Origin: Edaphochlamys debaryana | Lineage: Eukaryota > Chlorophyta > Chlorophyceae > Chlamydomonadales | Direction: 5' to 3' | DNA: 64,000 nt | Assembly: GCA_016858145.1 (NCBI GenBank) | Contig: JAEHOE010000178.1 | Coordinates: forward strand, 62,001-126,000 | Shown: positions 1-12,300 of the stretch, piece after piece | Position numbering within the stretch: position 1 is the stretch's first letter | How the letters are laid out: the number at the start of each line of letters is the position of its first letter | Translations under genes and position numbers: made by a program | The notes under the pieces: generated by a model | What the model was told of the DNA's origin: nothing | What the model saw: the letters and a program-made list of their open reading frames with translations, nothing else | Databases searched by the model: none

Positions 1-2501
1 AAGGGTGTAGCTGGCACGCATGGTGATGGCTAGAGGCCAATAGACGCGGGTTATAGTCCATGGTGCCGGTTATGCGCTTCGGAGGGTGTGGAAGATAGGT
101 TGCTTGCCAGTATGTTGGGCATGCTAGGCCTCTAGGCGGCTGCGGGCCATGGTGCTGTTGCGGTGGTCCGCCGCTGTGTCCTCGCGGATGTTCAGGCGTG
201 TTGAGCCCATGCCGACTTGGTTGTACTGGTGAGGGCAGGACTAACCTGGACTACCTAGCATCGGGCTGCTGATGGAGTCGATGGGCAAACGTGGTGCCTT
301 TGTCGCATCTGGCTATAGATGACTATCCATGTTTGAGCATGCTTCGTTCTAGCAGCCGCGGGCAACAGCTTTGTCCTGCTGGGAGGGTGACGGGGCGCCT
401 CGGCCCCTTTGTGTGGGCGGGAACACTGGAGCAGGGGAACGCGGGAACACGGGAGCGCTACCAAGACACATGTAGGTAGGCCGTTCAGATGCAGGCTGCT
501 TGTCCTGGCGCAGGGCTTCCGGACGCCCCGTTCCTGCCCGTCGTTCGTGTGGCGGCTTAAGGTTGGTCAGGGTCAAGCAGCGTGTGGGGGCAGAGGCCGC
601 GTCAGGAGGAGAAGATGCATGTGCCGTACGCACCGGCACCTGCAGCGGACTGCTGCGGCTGAGGGCAGCGTGTCCCGGCAGCTTCTAGCGGCCAAGGGTC
701 GTGATGCGGGCTGGATGGCTGCAATGCTGGGGATGGCCTGCAGGGGCAGGAGCAGGGGCGGAGGATGGGGCTGGCCAACCTGTGTACATTGTGGTCACGT
801 GTCTCCCCTCATCGTTGCGGGGGAGAAAGCATCCCCTTGTAACATCAGACCTACAAGGTCACAGCTCGCCTGTGCCACCCGCGACCCGCCTCTGAGCCTC
901 CGGACGTCCAGCCGGGATGCGGGGACCTCACGTGACCTCTGTTTTGGAGGCCGACCTGTTCATGCGGTGTTGTGATCTGAAGGACTGACCAGGCGCACCT
1001 CTCAGCTGTGATGTCGAAGCCCAGCCGACCGGTGCGTGCCGGTGATTGCGAGAGGGTCGTGACCGCTGACTCCTGACGGCACCTAAGGTGGTTGCGAATC
1101 ATGTCGGGCGGGGGAGCGGTAGTGACCGGAGCCCGGGGTTGTCCCAGGTTGTCCAGTGGGGACGCCGGGCTGGGCTCCGGGCGCAAGGCGAGGGCCGGGG
1201 CTGCCAGGTGGGCTGCGGCCTACCCGCCCTCGCAGGCTAACACCACCCTTCTTCTCCTGGCCATTCAGCCCCAGCAGTGTCGACGAGCATGCCACACCAC
1301 CTGTCGATTTCGGGATGGTAAGCTGTCAACGACAGCTGGCGAGGTCGATTGCTGTGTCTTCACAGGCAGGACCTAGGCTACCCATCACGTCGCTTGACAG
1401 GTTTTGCCTGCTTCCAGGCGCATCGGGCCTTGTTGTTGGACAAGCCATCGTGCAAAGTTGCCGTCGCGGTCGCCGCAGGCCCGCCCGCAGCGCCGCTGTA
1501 TACCAAAGGGAATCTGCATCACACAAATTCTCGGCCACATAGCCTGTAGCTGTGGTCCTGTGACTAGCCCTCGCGTCTGCGCGAACGCATTGCCCGGGTT
1601 GACTTGCAGAGCAACAACGCGTGTGCCCCGCGCGCTAGCGATCTCTTTGCTACGGCTGGCAGCCGTATCGCCCCTGACGCGGCCAGCGGACAACTGCAGC
1701 GGCATGGCGAAATCGTCTGCGGTGCTCGACGACCGCATCCCTGTGAGTTGTGACAGACCGACAGACGTAGAGCAGTACTGGTACCTGCAAGTTATACACC
1801 TCCACAGCTCCGCGCGCGCGATCGAGAGCTTGACTCCATCATCATCCTCGACCCCCTCACAGGACCAGGGGCTCGAAGAGAACTTTCCCCTACTCCATCC
1901 TCGGCATTCCACGGTTCGGGTGCGTGGCGTGTGCTGTACCCGCCCGCCTCACCTCCCTGCCTTACCTCTTACTCCGCCTCTTCCCCTACAGCAGCGCGTG
2001 GCCTCGCACGCTCAAGACCCAGTGGCGACAGCGGTGAGAGGTCTGCGCTGCTGGCTGAAAGCATGCAGGCGCCCGGCCCCTTAGCTGCCCGACCCATATC
2101 GTCCTTCTGCTGACAGGATCTGGAGCCCGCCAGTGACCAGCAAGCCTCCGTACAGATGTCTGCCGGGACGCGGGCGCTTCAGGTGTGCGCACATCCGCCC
2201 CGCCAAGCATGATCGCCGTGCAGGCACGCACTGCCAGGGGCCCCTGCACAATACAGCCACGCGCCGTTGTGCCAACACACCAGACCCTCCAATCCTGTGC
2301 AGGCCTGGAATCGGGAGATGCAGACCAAGTACGGCTCAACTCGAACCAAGCGGCGGACTGTGAGTGCGCTGCTGCACCAACCCGCCCGCCTTGGGGCATG
2401 GGCTCCCCCACACGACACGCAACATGCTGCACCCCACCAGGCCATTCACAGCTGACGAACGAGACGGAATCCATGACGTTCCCATTCTCACCTTGACCAA
2501 G
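1..2501 (+). other. Probable upstream introns and short exons of the myosin gene
   Basis: No long open frame here looks coding. Several 30-60 bp segments sit between a pyrimidine-AG and a good GT donor, for example about 1281-1318 followed by GTAAGC and about 2298-2360 followed by GTGAGTG. These could be coiled-coil exons of the myosin, but I see no homology strong enough to prove it. No RNA genes or repeats were recognised. Confidence 0.35.
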
Positions 2502-5500
2502 GTTGTGGAGCTCGAGTTTCAAGTGGCCAACATGCAGGAGGCGCTCGAGGTGCGTTAACCTACGCAGGTACTAGACCGAACGGATCTGGTGGCCTTTCAT
2601 TTGGCTCAGTGCAGGCGGGGGCTGGGGAACCAATACACCAGCGGAGGGTGGGCAAGTCTCTTTCCGCCCGCTTGTTGCACAGGCCAAGGACCGGGAGCTT
2701 GCGGAGATGGCAGCCTACGTCGCCGTCGCTGAGGCGCCAGCGGCGTCCGGCTCTGCTGCGGCGGCGCCATGTGGGTCGGCATGTTCCTTGCTTGCTTAAT
2801 GAGGATGAGTCTGCATCATCACGCCAATCAAACACGCCGTTGCTTTCCTGGTCTACAGGCTGCGCGGGAAAGACGGGCTCCGCCAGCATGCCGGTGAGAC
2901 CAGCGGGACATCACTCAGGCCGGGTGCCGCACCTGGGCCAGTACTCATCTTGCCGGATTCAACCCAATTGCCGTGACTCTTTGTCCTCGCTCTACTCTTC
3001 AAGCCTCAACTTTGGCCGTGCTCGTTTGGTGCTTGCCTGCAGCAGGACTACGGCGGCCCGCAGCTCAAGGACGTGGGCATCCAGGTCAACATTGTGACCC
3101 CCGCGGCCCGGAGGACTGAGTACGAGGCATTCTAAGCCGCTCACAACATTGAGAGGTGCGTGAGGGCCTTCGTTCTACCATGTACATGCCTCCTTGACGC
3201 CCGTGTCTCCCATCCGCAGCTTCAGCAGCGGCGCTGCCACGGCGGGCGAAGCCAGCACGGGCTCCGAATCGGACGCGGACGATAGCCCGAGTGACGTCAA
3301 CTTCAACCTGGCGGCGCAAGCCAAGGCTCGCGTGGCGGCGCCGGCGCAGCTGCGCACGGCCCCAATCGAGCGGCTGCTGGCGGCGCTCCAGGCGCCGGGC
3401 GGCATGGGCTTCCACAACGGGCGGCCCGTAGCCGCCATCGTCATCTTCCGGTGCGTGGTCCCTTCCTGAAGAGTGTTGGCTAGCGGGCACTGGGCATGGG
3501 CTGGCACGGGCATGGGCCTGTCCGGTCTGTGCCGCGCGTGGAGTATCTCAGTCTCATGCCCGTTCCCAACTCCTCACCCAGCCCGGCCCTCTTGCTGCAG
3601 GTACTGCCTCCACTCGCGCGCCTTCCAGGCGTACCGCACCGCCATCTTCGACCGCATTGTGCAGGTCATCGAACAGCAGGTGGAGCGCGGGCGGGAGGAC
3701 AACAGCGCCCTCTCCTACTGGCTCTCCACCACGGTCACGCTGTGGCGCATGATCAACACACACCTAAAGCCACCGGCCAAGCCGGCGGGAGGTGCGTTTG
3801 GGTGCTGGATGGATGGGCATTGCCGATCTGGAGGCCTGGCTCATCGTCACCAACCGCCTGTACCCCGCCCATGCCCCCTTGCAGCCGCCATGCGCCCCAA
3901 CCTGGGGGCCCTGTTCGAGGCCTCCGCTGGAGGCGACAGCGCGGCCGCACCTGCCGCTCCGGGTGAGTGCGGAATGGTGGGTCCAAGGCGAGGGTCCAGT
4001 CAAGGGTTCCTCCTCATGGCTTACAATCATGCATCTTTCACCCTTTATGTCCTCATACCCCAGGCGGCATTCCGCAGGCGGCGGCCAAGTACCCCGCGCT
4101 GCTGTTCGAGCGCCAGCTGGACGCGTTCGCACGGAAAATCTTCCCCATGATCGGTGACAACGTGATTGAGAAGGTGCAGCCCCTCTTGGACACGTACATC
4201 GCCATGCCGCAAGGTGGGGTGTCCCGCATTACCGCCGGTGCCAGCGTGCGCCCTTGCCCAGTCGCTTTCCTTTAAGCTCTTCCCTTGCCGCTCTGCAGCC
4301 GGCAGCAACAAGCATCCGGCCACCTCGCGGACCTGGTCACCCCTGCTCATGGAGCTCGACGAGGCGCTGGGCACGGTCAAGGCCAACCACCTGCCCGAGG
4401 TCCTGGTGCAGGTACACGACCGCGGAGGAGAGGGGTGGGAGGCTCGCTCCACGGGGCTCAGTCTAACAGCCCAGGCGCCTGGTCTGCCGCAGCCGCAGCC
4501 GCAGCCGCGCTCGCTTCTACAGTGCTAGCCCCCAGTGCTAGCCCCCCGCCTCGCTAGCATCCGTTAGCCGTCCACCTCGCTCACGCATGCGTCCCCCCCT
4601 CGTCATGACCGCAGGCGCTGTTCAAGCAGCTGTTCCGCTTCGCCAACGTCCACTTCTTCAACGAGACGCTGCTGCGCCGGGAGTGCTGCTCGTTCACCAA
4701 CGGCGCCTTCGTGGAGGCGGGGCTGGGGCGGGTGGAGGCCTGGATCAAGGGCGCCGGGGAGACCTGCATGGCCGACTCGTGGGAGGAGCTCGCGCCGCTG
4801 CGCCAGGTGGGATTGGGGCGGGAGCAAGGGAAGTTCATAGAGCAGGGGAAGGCTGAGCATCGGCCATATGTACTCCCTGCATGCATGCATCCGGCCACCT
4901 TACTTTGGTTCTTGCCCTGCTCCCCAGCCGCCAGCATGTCACGCCTCCGTATCGCTTAGTCGTGTATGGCCCCGTGCAGGGGGTGGGGTTCCTTACGATG
5001 CCCAACAAGCCGGCCAAGAGCCTGGAGCAGATCCAGCAGCTGTGCCCCATGCTGTCCGTCGGGCAGCTCTACCGCATCTCCAGCATGTCCCGGCTGGACG
5101 ACCTGTGCGACTCGCATGCGGTGAGCCCTCGCGGATGGCTCTTAGACCGACGAACCTGCACCGCATGCATGCAGAGGCCTCGGCCGTACGACCCTTGCTT
5201 CAGGGGAAGGTGGCTCCGTCCTGTCCTCGCAGGTGTCCAGCAGCGTGCTGGCACGCATGAAGGAGGCCGTGGTGGCCAGCAGCTCCTCGCGTACGTTCAT
5301 GCTGGACAACACCTGGAGCCGGGGCCTCGAGCAGGAGGAGCTGCCGTCCAAGGCGGTGACCGACCAGGCAGGCGGGGTGCCCGAATCGCATGCTGCGCTC
5401 GGCGGGGTGGCCTTGATGGGCTCGAGCACCTGAATGCGCGTGTGCGTGGTGCCATGTGCTGCTAGCTCTGGTAGTGCTACCTCGTGCCGTGGAGGCGCGG

Positions 5501-5717
5501 CCAGCACCGGTTGGGCCTCTGCAGCACGGATGCTGGGGGGCGGAGCGCCGAACAGCATTGTGCCCGCCGTTCGGTGCCCTTATATAGGACCTGCGCCCCA
5601 TTCCTGCTGCCGCAGGGCATGTACGACCTCATCCCGGTGCCGAGCGTCCTGGCGGAGGGCAACGGCGCCGCTTCCTTCGCCTTCCTGGAGCAGGAGCTGC
5701 GACTTGTTCCCTCCTGA
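2502..5717 (+). CDS. Class XI myosin heavy chain, 3' part (coiled coil + DIL globular tail), 5' partial
   Basis: This is the C-terminal cargo-binding tail of an actin-based motor that moves organelles and vesicles. Exons read by eye are 2502-2549 (heptad-like VVELEFQVANMQEALE), 2683-2770, about 2859-2890, about 3045-3119, 3220-3450, 3601-3791, 3885-3962, 4064-4213, 4299-4411, 4615-4806, 4980-5120, 5233-5355 (or 5367 if a GC donor is used) and 5616-5717. The stretch GRPVAAIVIFRYCLHSRAF followed by LSYWLSTTVTLWRMI matches the start of the dilute (DIL) domain of plant myosin XI. The segments KSLEQIQQLCPMLSVGQLYR and YDLIPVPSVL match its end. Motor head and IQ motifs are not visible, so most of the gene lies left of the window. 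Small candidate coiled-coil exons upstream (about 1281-1318, 1706-1740, 1990-2032, 2298-2360) are too short to assign. The DIL part is secure; exon edges before 3220 are tentative. Confidence 0.9.
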
Positions 5718-7288
5718 GGGCGTGGGTCCACACCGCACTAAGGGCCTGGGCCCAAAGCGCGCTGAGGGCACGGGTGGATGACGTTCAACCGTGGGCCAGG
5801 CACGTCAGGGCCAGACGTAGGCTCCGCAAATGCACGCGGAGCGAAGCCCACTGGGATGGGCTGCGGAGGAGAGGCCAGCTAGGTGCGCGCGTGCTGGAAG
5901 GGGTACTCGCGCTGGAGGAGGCCGACGGGGGATGCTGAGGGGGTGGGTTTAGGAAGCTTGGGAGGACAACACAGCAATTCCTCGTTCTAGGCTTCGCATG
6001 AATGTCCTGGAACTCCTTTTCTTTCTCAGATGACGTGCGGTGTTGCGTGTGGCTGTGCGTGTGTTGAGTGAAAGCAGGTGATGCGCGGCAGGGTGCGAGT
6101 GCAGGTTATGGTGATGCCTTCTGGATCAGTACGGCGGGTGTGAGGGGCTGGGGCGGGGTTCCCGCCTACTCCTCAGCTGCAGCGCTAGGTCTGCACCTTT
6201 ACCCTTGCATCAGATGTGATTCTGTTCGTATCATATTCTTGTGGCGTGTGGGACTTCCTCACCGTCCGATGGCAGAGAGGACTTCCGGTTCGGGATGGAC
6301 TCGGCCCGGACTCGCAGTTATGGGAAGACGCAGAGGGCGGGCGGGGTAAAAAGATTCAAGGTTAGCAGGCGGCTATGGGATACGAAGGTGTGATGGTGGG
6401 ACATCAAATGGGGGGGACGGTTGGCAACATTGTCACCGTCGCCTGACACCCTCTACTCGCGGCAGGTTCATGGTGCAGACATGGTGGAAGCCTGCATGCG
6501 GCTATGGCAAGGCGAGGTCACATATATCCTTCCTTAGTTCCCCAAACAGCGCACGTGCACTGATGCGCCCTAGCTTTGTTGACAGGGCTAGCATGCGGCT
6601 ATGGCTATGAAGGTCTGACGGTGCAACAGGAGGAGTGAGGGACGACCCTCCTTTGGCCGCAGCCCTCCTGTCGTGCTCCCCGGACTACGCTGCACGGCCC
6701 CTGCGAGCACAGAGTCCCCGGCCTCGCTGTGATGAGCGGGCTCTCCAAAAGTCCAAATGAGACACCTTGCTGGGGCTGCGGGGGCTCCGAGCCCGAGCGA
6801 GTCGCTCATCCGGGCTTTACAGCTCAGGACCCCCAGGTGCCCACGTACGGAGCGGTACCTTTCGACCAAACGCTGTACTGCACCATGCACAAGCACTCGG
6901 GCTGCGCATTCCCTCCAAGTGGCTGCTTGCCCCTCAGGGATGTGCGCTCAGCCGGTGCCCGCGCCGGTTCCCTGGCACCCGCCCGCAGCAGCTCGTGCCA
7001 TACGGCAAGCGCGACATCGAGCCCGCGGAACAACACCGCTCAGTCCGAAAGGGGCCACAAAGCGACACGCACACCCAGCACACCGACTTAAACATATGGC
7101 CCAGGGGGCGTCCAAGCCAAGAACATCCTTGCCTTCAGCCGTGACTCTCTTGCTCTGAACCCTTAGCATCCCCTCCCACGAGGGACATGCGCTCAGGTTA
7201 AGCCCACTTGCCGGATCCTGTGTTCCCCGCTGACACCCGCCTGCAGCAATTTGGCGCCGGCCGGGGGTTGTCGTGCCCGATGCTCCCG
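5718..7288. other. Intergenic: convergent 3' regions of myosin and the small membrane protein
   Basis: The myosin (+) ends at 5717 and the small membrane-protein gene (-) ends at 7289, so this 1.6 kb should hold two converging 3' UTRs. TTACA at about 6817, which is TGTAA (the chlorophyte poly(A) signal) on the minus strand, is a possible signal for the minus gene but lies about 470 bp past its stop. Open frames around 6730-7160 lack splice support and recognisable domains. I see no gene here. Confidence 0.5.
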
Positions 7289-8633
7289 CTACAGGTGCCG
7301 TATCCGTATCTTGCGCCAGTACACCACGGGCAGCGACAGCCCCAGCAGTACGACCATGACGAGCTCGTAGTTGAACAGCCCCATGTGCCGCCCGCCGAAG
7401 CCCATGCCGCCCACCATGCCCACGCCCGTGCCGCCGTAAAGTGCGTCCGCCGCCGCCACCTCATCAGCCAGGGCCTGGCAAGGGAGGGAAGCGGAGGGGA
7501 GGAACGGGAGAGCTGTTGGTACAGGACGTGTGTTTCGAACATGTGGTGGGACGCCAAGGTGGGCACTGCTATGGACGTGACGCCCCGAGCGAGGTCCCAG
7601 GGGCCACCTTCCCCTGCTGACTCCTCACTGCCAGGATCCCCTGAGCCGTCCGACCTCTGGTGTCAAGCTGTAAAGTCCACAGCGGTCATGCCACCCCTCT
7701 AACTGCTTCGCTGTGCTGCTCCGTCTCGGCCAGGCCCAGGACGGGACCGCCCAGGCCCGGAGGGCTCATCCGGCGCAAAGAGTAGTCCCAGGGAGAGCCT
7801 CAAGCCCCTGCCCACCTTCTGGTGCTGCTCCACGGTCTTCTCCGTACAGCTGCGCACCACCCGGATCATCTTAGGCCCAGATCCAGATCCGCCCTGCGCG
7901 TCCGCTTTGGCCTTCGCCTCGCTCTGGTCCTCATCGTCCGCTATGTGCACGTCGGGGGGGTAGGGGTAGGTGAGGACCACCTGGGGGTGGGGGGTGGGAG
8001 GATGGGCGGTGAAGAAGAGGTAGACGGGGACTTCATGGTGTGTTTCCAGCACAGTGGCCGGGCAGCGCGTGCACCCTCGGACTAGGCTGGGGACACGGTC
8101 GATCGATACGAGCAGCCCGACTGCTCCTGCCCCTCAGTGTCCTCCAACGTGTCCTGCTCCCTCCCCGCCCCGACCCCCGACCCCGCGGAAGGAGACCTCC
8201 ACCTCGGCACTCCCTTCACCGTGCCCATCAACCGGCACATGCCCCATTGCACCCTCCCTCCCCTCGCTGTTGCTTGCACGCGCTCACCGGCCAGTCCTCC
8301 GCGAGCTTCTGGTTCGTGGTGCACCTCAGCAGCTCCTTAAAGCCCGTGTCAGCGCAATAGCGTTCTATCTCCTCATGCTCCTGGCATTGTGAGCAGCCAC
8401 CTGCGAGGGCGCAACGCCAAGCTGCTGAGCCAGGCTGCAATGCGCGCGAAGGCCCGATCCGAAGCTCTTGTTTCGTGTCCAGCGCTCTTGCCTGAGAGCT
8501 TGCAGTATAGGTGCTTGGAGGCGCCTCCCTCGCGGGAGCTTCGCCGGGGAAGGAAAGAATGGATGGTCCGCCCAGCGCCGAGTGAGGGAAGCAACGCTGC
8601 GAGAACTATAAGCACTCGTACAAGTCGCTGCAT
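7289..8633 (-). CDS. Small secretory-pathway membrane protein, 201 aa, signal peptide + C-terminal TM, family not recognised
   Basis: Four exons keep phase exactly: 8633-8492, 8400-8288, 7980-7816 and 7474-7289 (stop TAG). The protein starts MQRLVRVLIVLAALLPSLGAG, a clear signal peptide. A Cys-rich lumenal part follows (CSQCQEHEEIERYC, then LLRC), then an acidic loop (DDEDQSEAKAKA), an RSC motif, and near the C-terminus a hydrophobic span LVMVVLLGLSLPVVYW followed by basic RKIRIRH. This predicts a type I membrane protein in the ER, Golgi or plasma membrane with a very short basic cytosolic tail. Intron 1 appears to be GC-AG (CTCAG/GCAAG), because only that donor joins the signal peptide to the Cys-rich exon in frame. 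I do not recognise the family and assign no function. The start is the first ATG giving a signal peptide. Confidence 0.75.
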
Positions 8634-9355
8634 CCTAGAGTTCGCTTCTCGGCCCCGTGCCGCGCTAGCGACGGGGCCCATGTCGTCGACTTTCGAGCAA
8701 CTCGTAGCCCTCGCAGGTGCAATACTTGTTTGGTATGTCGTAAATGAGTGGTTGGAGTTGTGCTTGAGCCAACAAGCGTGGGGCACCGGGTTCCGGGCAG
8801 CCCAGTTCCCCGCCTGGAACCCCGTCGGCCCCGCGCGCGATGTTACTCGGCTAGACCAGGCCAGGCCAGCAACGCGAGGGCCACGATTGACAGCGTCCAA
8901 TATGATAGCGCCACCCCTGCACGGAGCTGGTGGTTCGAAGGAGCTGAAAGGTGCGGCGGAGGGCGAGGCGCCACAAAGAGGCAGTGGGGTCGGCGGGGGC
9001 TTCCAGCACACGGCAGCGGAGTGCCTGGCACGCGGCCGGTGAGACGGGAGGTCAAGGCCCGAGCAGATTGTGCAAGAAAGGTACAGAAGGGGAGAAGGCA
9101 TGGGCGACCTGATATGTAGAAGATCCATTGGGGTCTCCGCACCTACTCGGGCGCTGAACCCCACAGCAGGTCGGCTGCAAACCCCCGTGGTGCACAGATG
9201 GTCCGAGGACAGGGCTCGTGAAGAGGGGCTCCGAGCATGTAACGGTATTACAGTATGGAGGATTGTGGGCGCCCGGTCCCAGCTGTCGGGACGCAGCTGC
9301 CCCCCACCACGCCCTGTACGACTGCACTCCTGCTGTTCAGGATCTCAAGGCCGAC
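8634..9355. other. Intergenic: promoter of the small membrane-protein gene and 3' end of the beta-helix gene
   Basis: This is the upstream region of the minus-strand gene starting at 8633 and the downstream region of the minus-strand giant gene ending at 9356. TTACA at 9248-9252 (TGTAA on the minus strand) lies about 100 bp past the giant gene's stop, a normal position for an algal poly(A) signal. No further coding exon could be supported. Confidence 0.5.
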
Positions 9356-12300
9356 TTATGGCAATGTGAGCCTCCCGTCTCTGCCGCATGCGCTCCCACT
9401 GCCGCCCCCACCATCCGCCGTTGCGTCCTCCCGCCCATCGGCGTCACAGCCCCACTCGGCTTCCCCTTCCCCAGCCGCCTCCGCCGCCGCTTGCACAGCT
9501 TCCGCTCCAGACTCCTGCTCCTCCCCTGCAGCGGTCCCAGGGGCCCACCAGCAGCGGCGCCAGTCGCAGGCGCCACACGCGCCCTGTCCTGATGCCGCCA
9601 GTCGGCCGCAGAGCTCTGCGAGGGAGCCGCAGTGCCGGGTCCACGCCCTCCCCAGCCCCGGCTTGACCAGCAGAGCCACAAAGGCGGCCATGAGGGCTGC
9701 GTTGAGGATGAGGATGAGGATCCCCACAGCGTCCTCGGCGGCCTGGTCGGATGGGGTGGCAGGGGGACCAAGCCCGGACTTAGCGTGGCATCAAGCACGG
9801 CATGCCAGCAGCTGTGTACGTCAACCCGCCCTCGTGCCCCTCCAACAGCAGGCACTGCCGCAATGGTCGTTCACCCCTCTCTCCCCCATCCCACCCCACC
9901 TGGCTGCTCAGCCCAGAGTCCTCGCTCCCGGTGGGCACAAAGTAAAGCCCCAGCGTCAGGGTGAGGCACAGAGCCATGAGCCTGAGGGGGCGGGGGCCGG
10001 GGCCAGACTCACGAAGCGGCCGGCGTCGCGTGACAGTTGCGTGCCAGTACGTAACCCCCGCCCCGTCTCGCTCGCCTCGGGCGCCGCAATCCCCACGTGC
10101 ACATCACAGCCCTCTCCGCCGTACTCACGAGAGGAACTCCATGAGCGTGAGCAGGCGCATGCGCAGGGGGTTGGCGGAGATGTTGACCACTCCGATCAGC
10201 AGCAGCACCGCAAGGAGAAGCAGGGCCTGGGGGGCGGGCGGTGGGAAGGGGGGGTCGGACAGTGGGCAGGCCGGTGGGTGGACGTAGCTCAGGAGAGAGA
10301 GGCGACCCATGTTGGCCCGCAGACCCTTCCGCTCGCCTGCTGGTGGGCCTGCAGGGTGCGCGTGAAGACGTCTGCCAGCACCAGCGCGAGGGTCTCCAGC
10401 TGCAGCACGCACTCAAACATGAACCATCGGGGCCTGCCAGGGCGAGGGCGGGTGGAGGGTGGCCTTGAAGCCCGGGCCGAATGCCGGCGAGGCGAGGGGC
10501 CTGCGCTATATTGTGCAGCAGGCCGGGCGCGCGCACCTGTACCGGCGGTACGCGAAGCCGTACTGCAGCTTGGTGCGCTGCTCGTCCAGGCGGTGTTGCT
10601 GGCGCCAGAGCAGGGCGAAGAGGGCGGCGGGCGGCAGGGCGCAGAAGAGGAGAACGCAGGCCACCCCCAGCGGCACGTACTGCTGCAGGTGGGGCCCCGT
10701 GTAGAACTCCTGGGGCGGAGCGCGGAGGGGAGGAGGGCTCTCAGGACAACCTGGGGTGGCAAGCCTGGTCTCCGGGAGGCATTTGCGTGCCCATCCGCCC
10801 CGGGCCTCACCAGCTGCATGTACCGCACCCAGTAGCCGTACGACCACGTGGCCCGCTGCAGGTCCGCGTACGGCCCCTCGCCGCTGTCCAGCGTACGGCA
10901 GGCGAACATGGAGAGCGACACCTGCACCAGCGCGGGGTACAGGATGAAGGCTGCGGGGGGGAGGGCGGGAGCGGGAGTGGTCAAGGGACACATAGTAAGG
11001 CTCAAGAGCTGCACGGCACCAAGCAACCGGGGCACCAGCATTGACCGACGTCAGGCCCTGCCCCCCCCCCCCACCCCTCCCCCTCCCCCACCGCTCATGA
11101 GGCCCACCACCAGCAGCTGCCGTCGCAGGGGCATGGCCTGGTCCAGGTGCACGATGCTGGACTGGGGCGTCAGGGCGAGCTGCAGCCGGGACACCAGCCG
11201 CCGGACGCGGCGCACCAGCGCACGGCTGCCGGGGCCGCCGCCGCCACCGGCACTGTCCCCGACAGGCTCGGGCCCTGAAGGCACCATGCCTTTACCCTCA
11301 TCAGCTGCTGCCTTGGAGTCGCTCCCATCGGGCTCCTCCGGTGGGCCCCCGGTTCCGGCGTCGCTGAGGTCGGCGGCAGGCTCCTTCTCCCCCGGGTAGC
11401 CCTTGGAGAACATCGCTGCCTCCGCCCCCCGCTTGATGCGCGGAACGTCTTCGTCCTCCGCAAGCACGTCCGCCTCCGCGCCGCCGTCGCTGTCCCGCCG
11501 CCGCCTGCTGAGCGGCTTGCCCTGCCGCCGAAGCACCGCCTGGTTCCACAGCCTGTACCTGCGAGGCGGAAGGGGATGAGGGCGGGGGGCAGGGAGGGAG
11601 GCAGGGAGTCAGTCGGGTTGCGAGTGGACCCTTCCACAGCGTTTCAAGGATACCGCAGGGCAGATGCTGGCTCTGTCACGGCGTTCCAGCTACAACGTAC
11701 GGCTGCAGATCCTGAAGCGGAAAATGATGCTCCCGTCGCCGCACCTCACGGCCCACAGCAGCAGCGCCAGCCCCGCCGCCGCCAGCGGCAGCGCCAGTGC
11801 ACCCAGCACCTGCGCCCGCACGCGCCCCGCCTCGCCGGCCCCCGCGGGCGCCAGGCAGGCGGGCGAGAAGGCCAGCAGGTCCCCTGCGCCCGTGACTGCG
11901 CCCAGCAGCGCCTGGAGGCGGCCGATGGGGGCCGGCCAGCCCAGGCTGAGGCGCGTGATGATGACCTGGGGGACGGGGGGAATGAGGTGGGGAATGTGGT
12001 GGCTCAGCGTTGCAGTGCTTCTCGGCTGCTTCGAAAGCCCTTGACTGTCAACGCACAGGAGCTCAGGCGGTGCCCTGTCCAGAGCGGCTCTGCGGCTGCC
12101 CTGCCAGCCCGCACCAGGCCCCTGCCCTCACCAGGTACTGTATGTGCACCACCAGCACCTTGACCACGTCCACCGCCTCGGGCCGCGCCCCCTCCTCGCC
12201 CCGCGTGTAGTCCTCCGCCAGGGCGCTCCACACGGAGCCCAGGATGAGGGCCGTGCTGGCCGCGCAGGCCACGGCCACCAGTGCCGCAGTGGCGCCCACG

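Noticed and set aside
9255..10835. 526-residue plus-strand open frame
   Set aside because: Low-complexity shadow of minus-strand membrane exons; GC-rich DNA gives long antisense frames.
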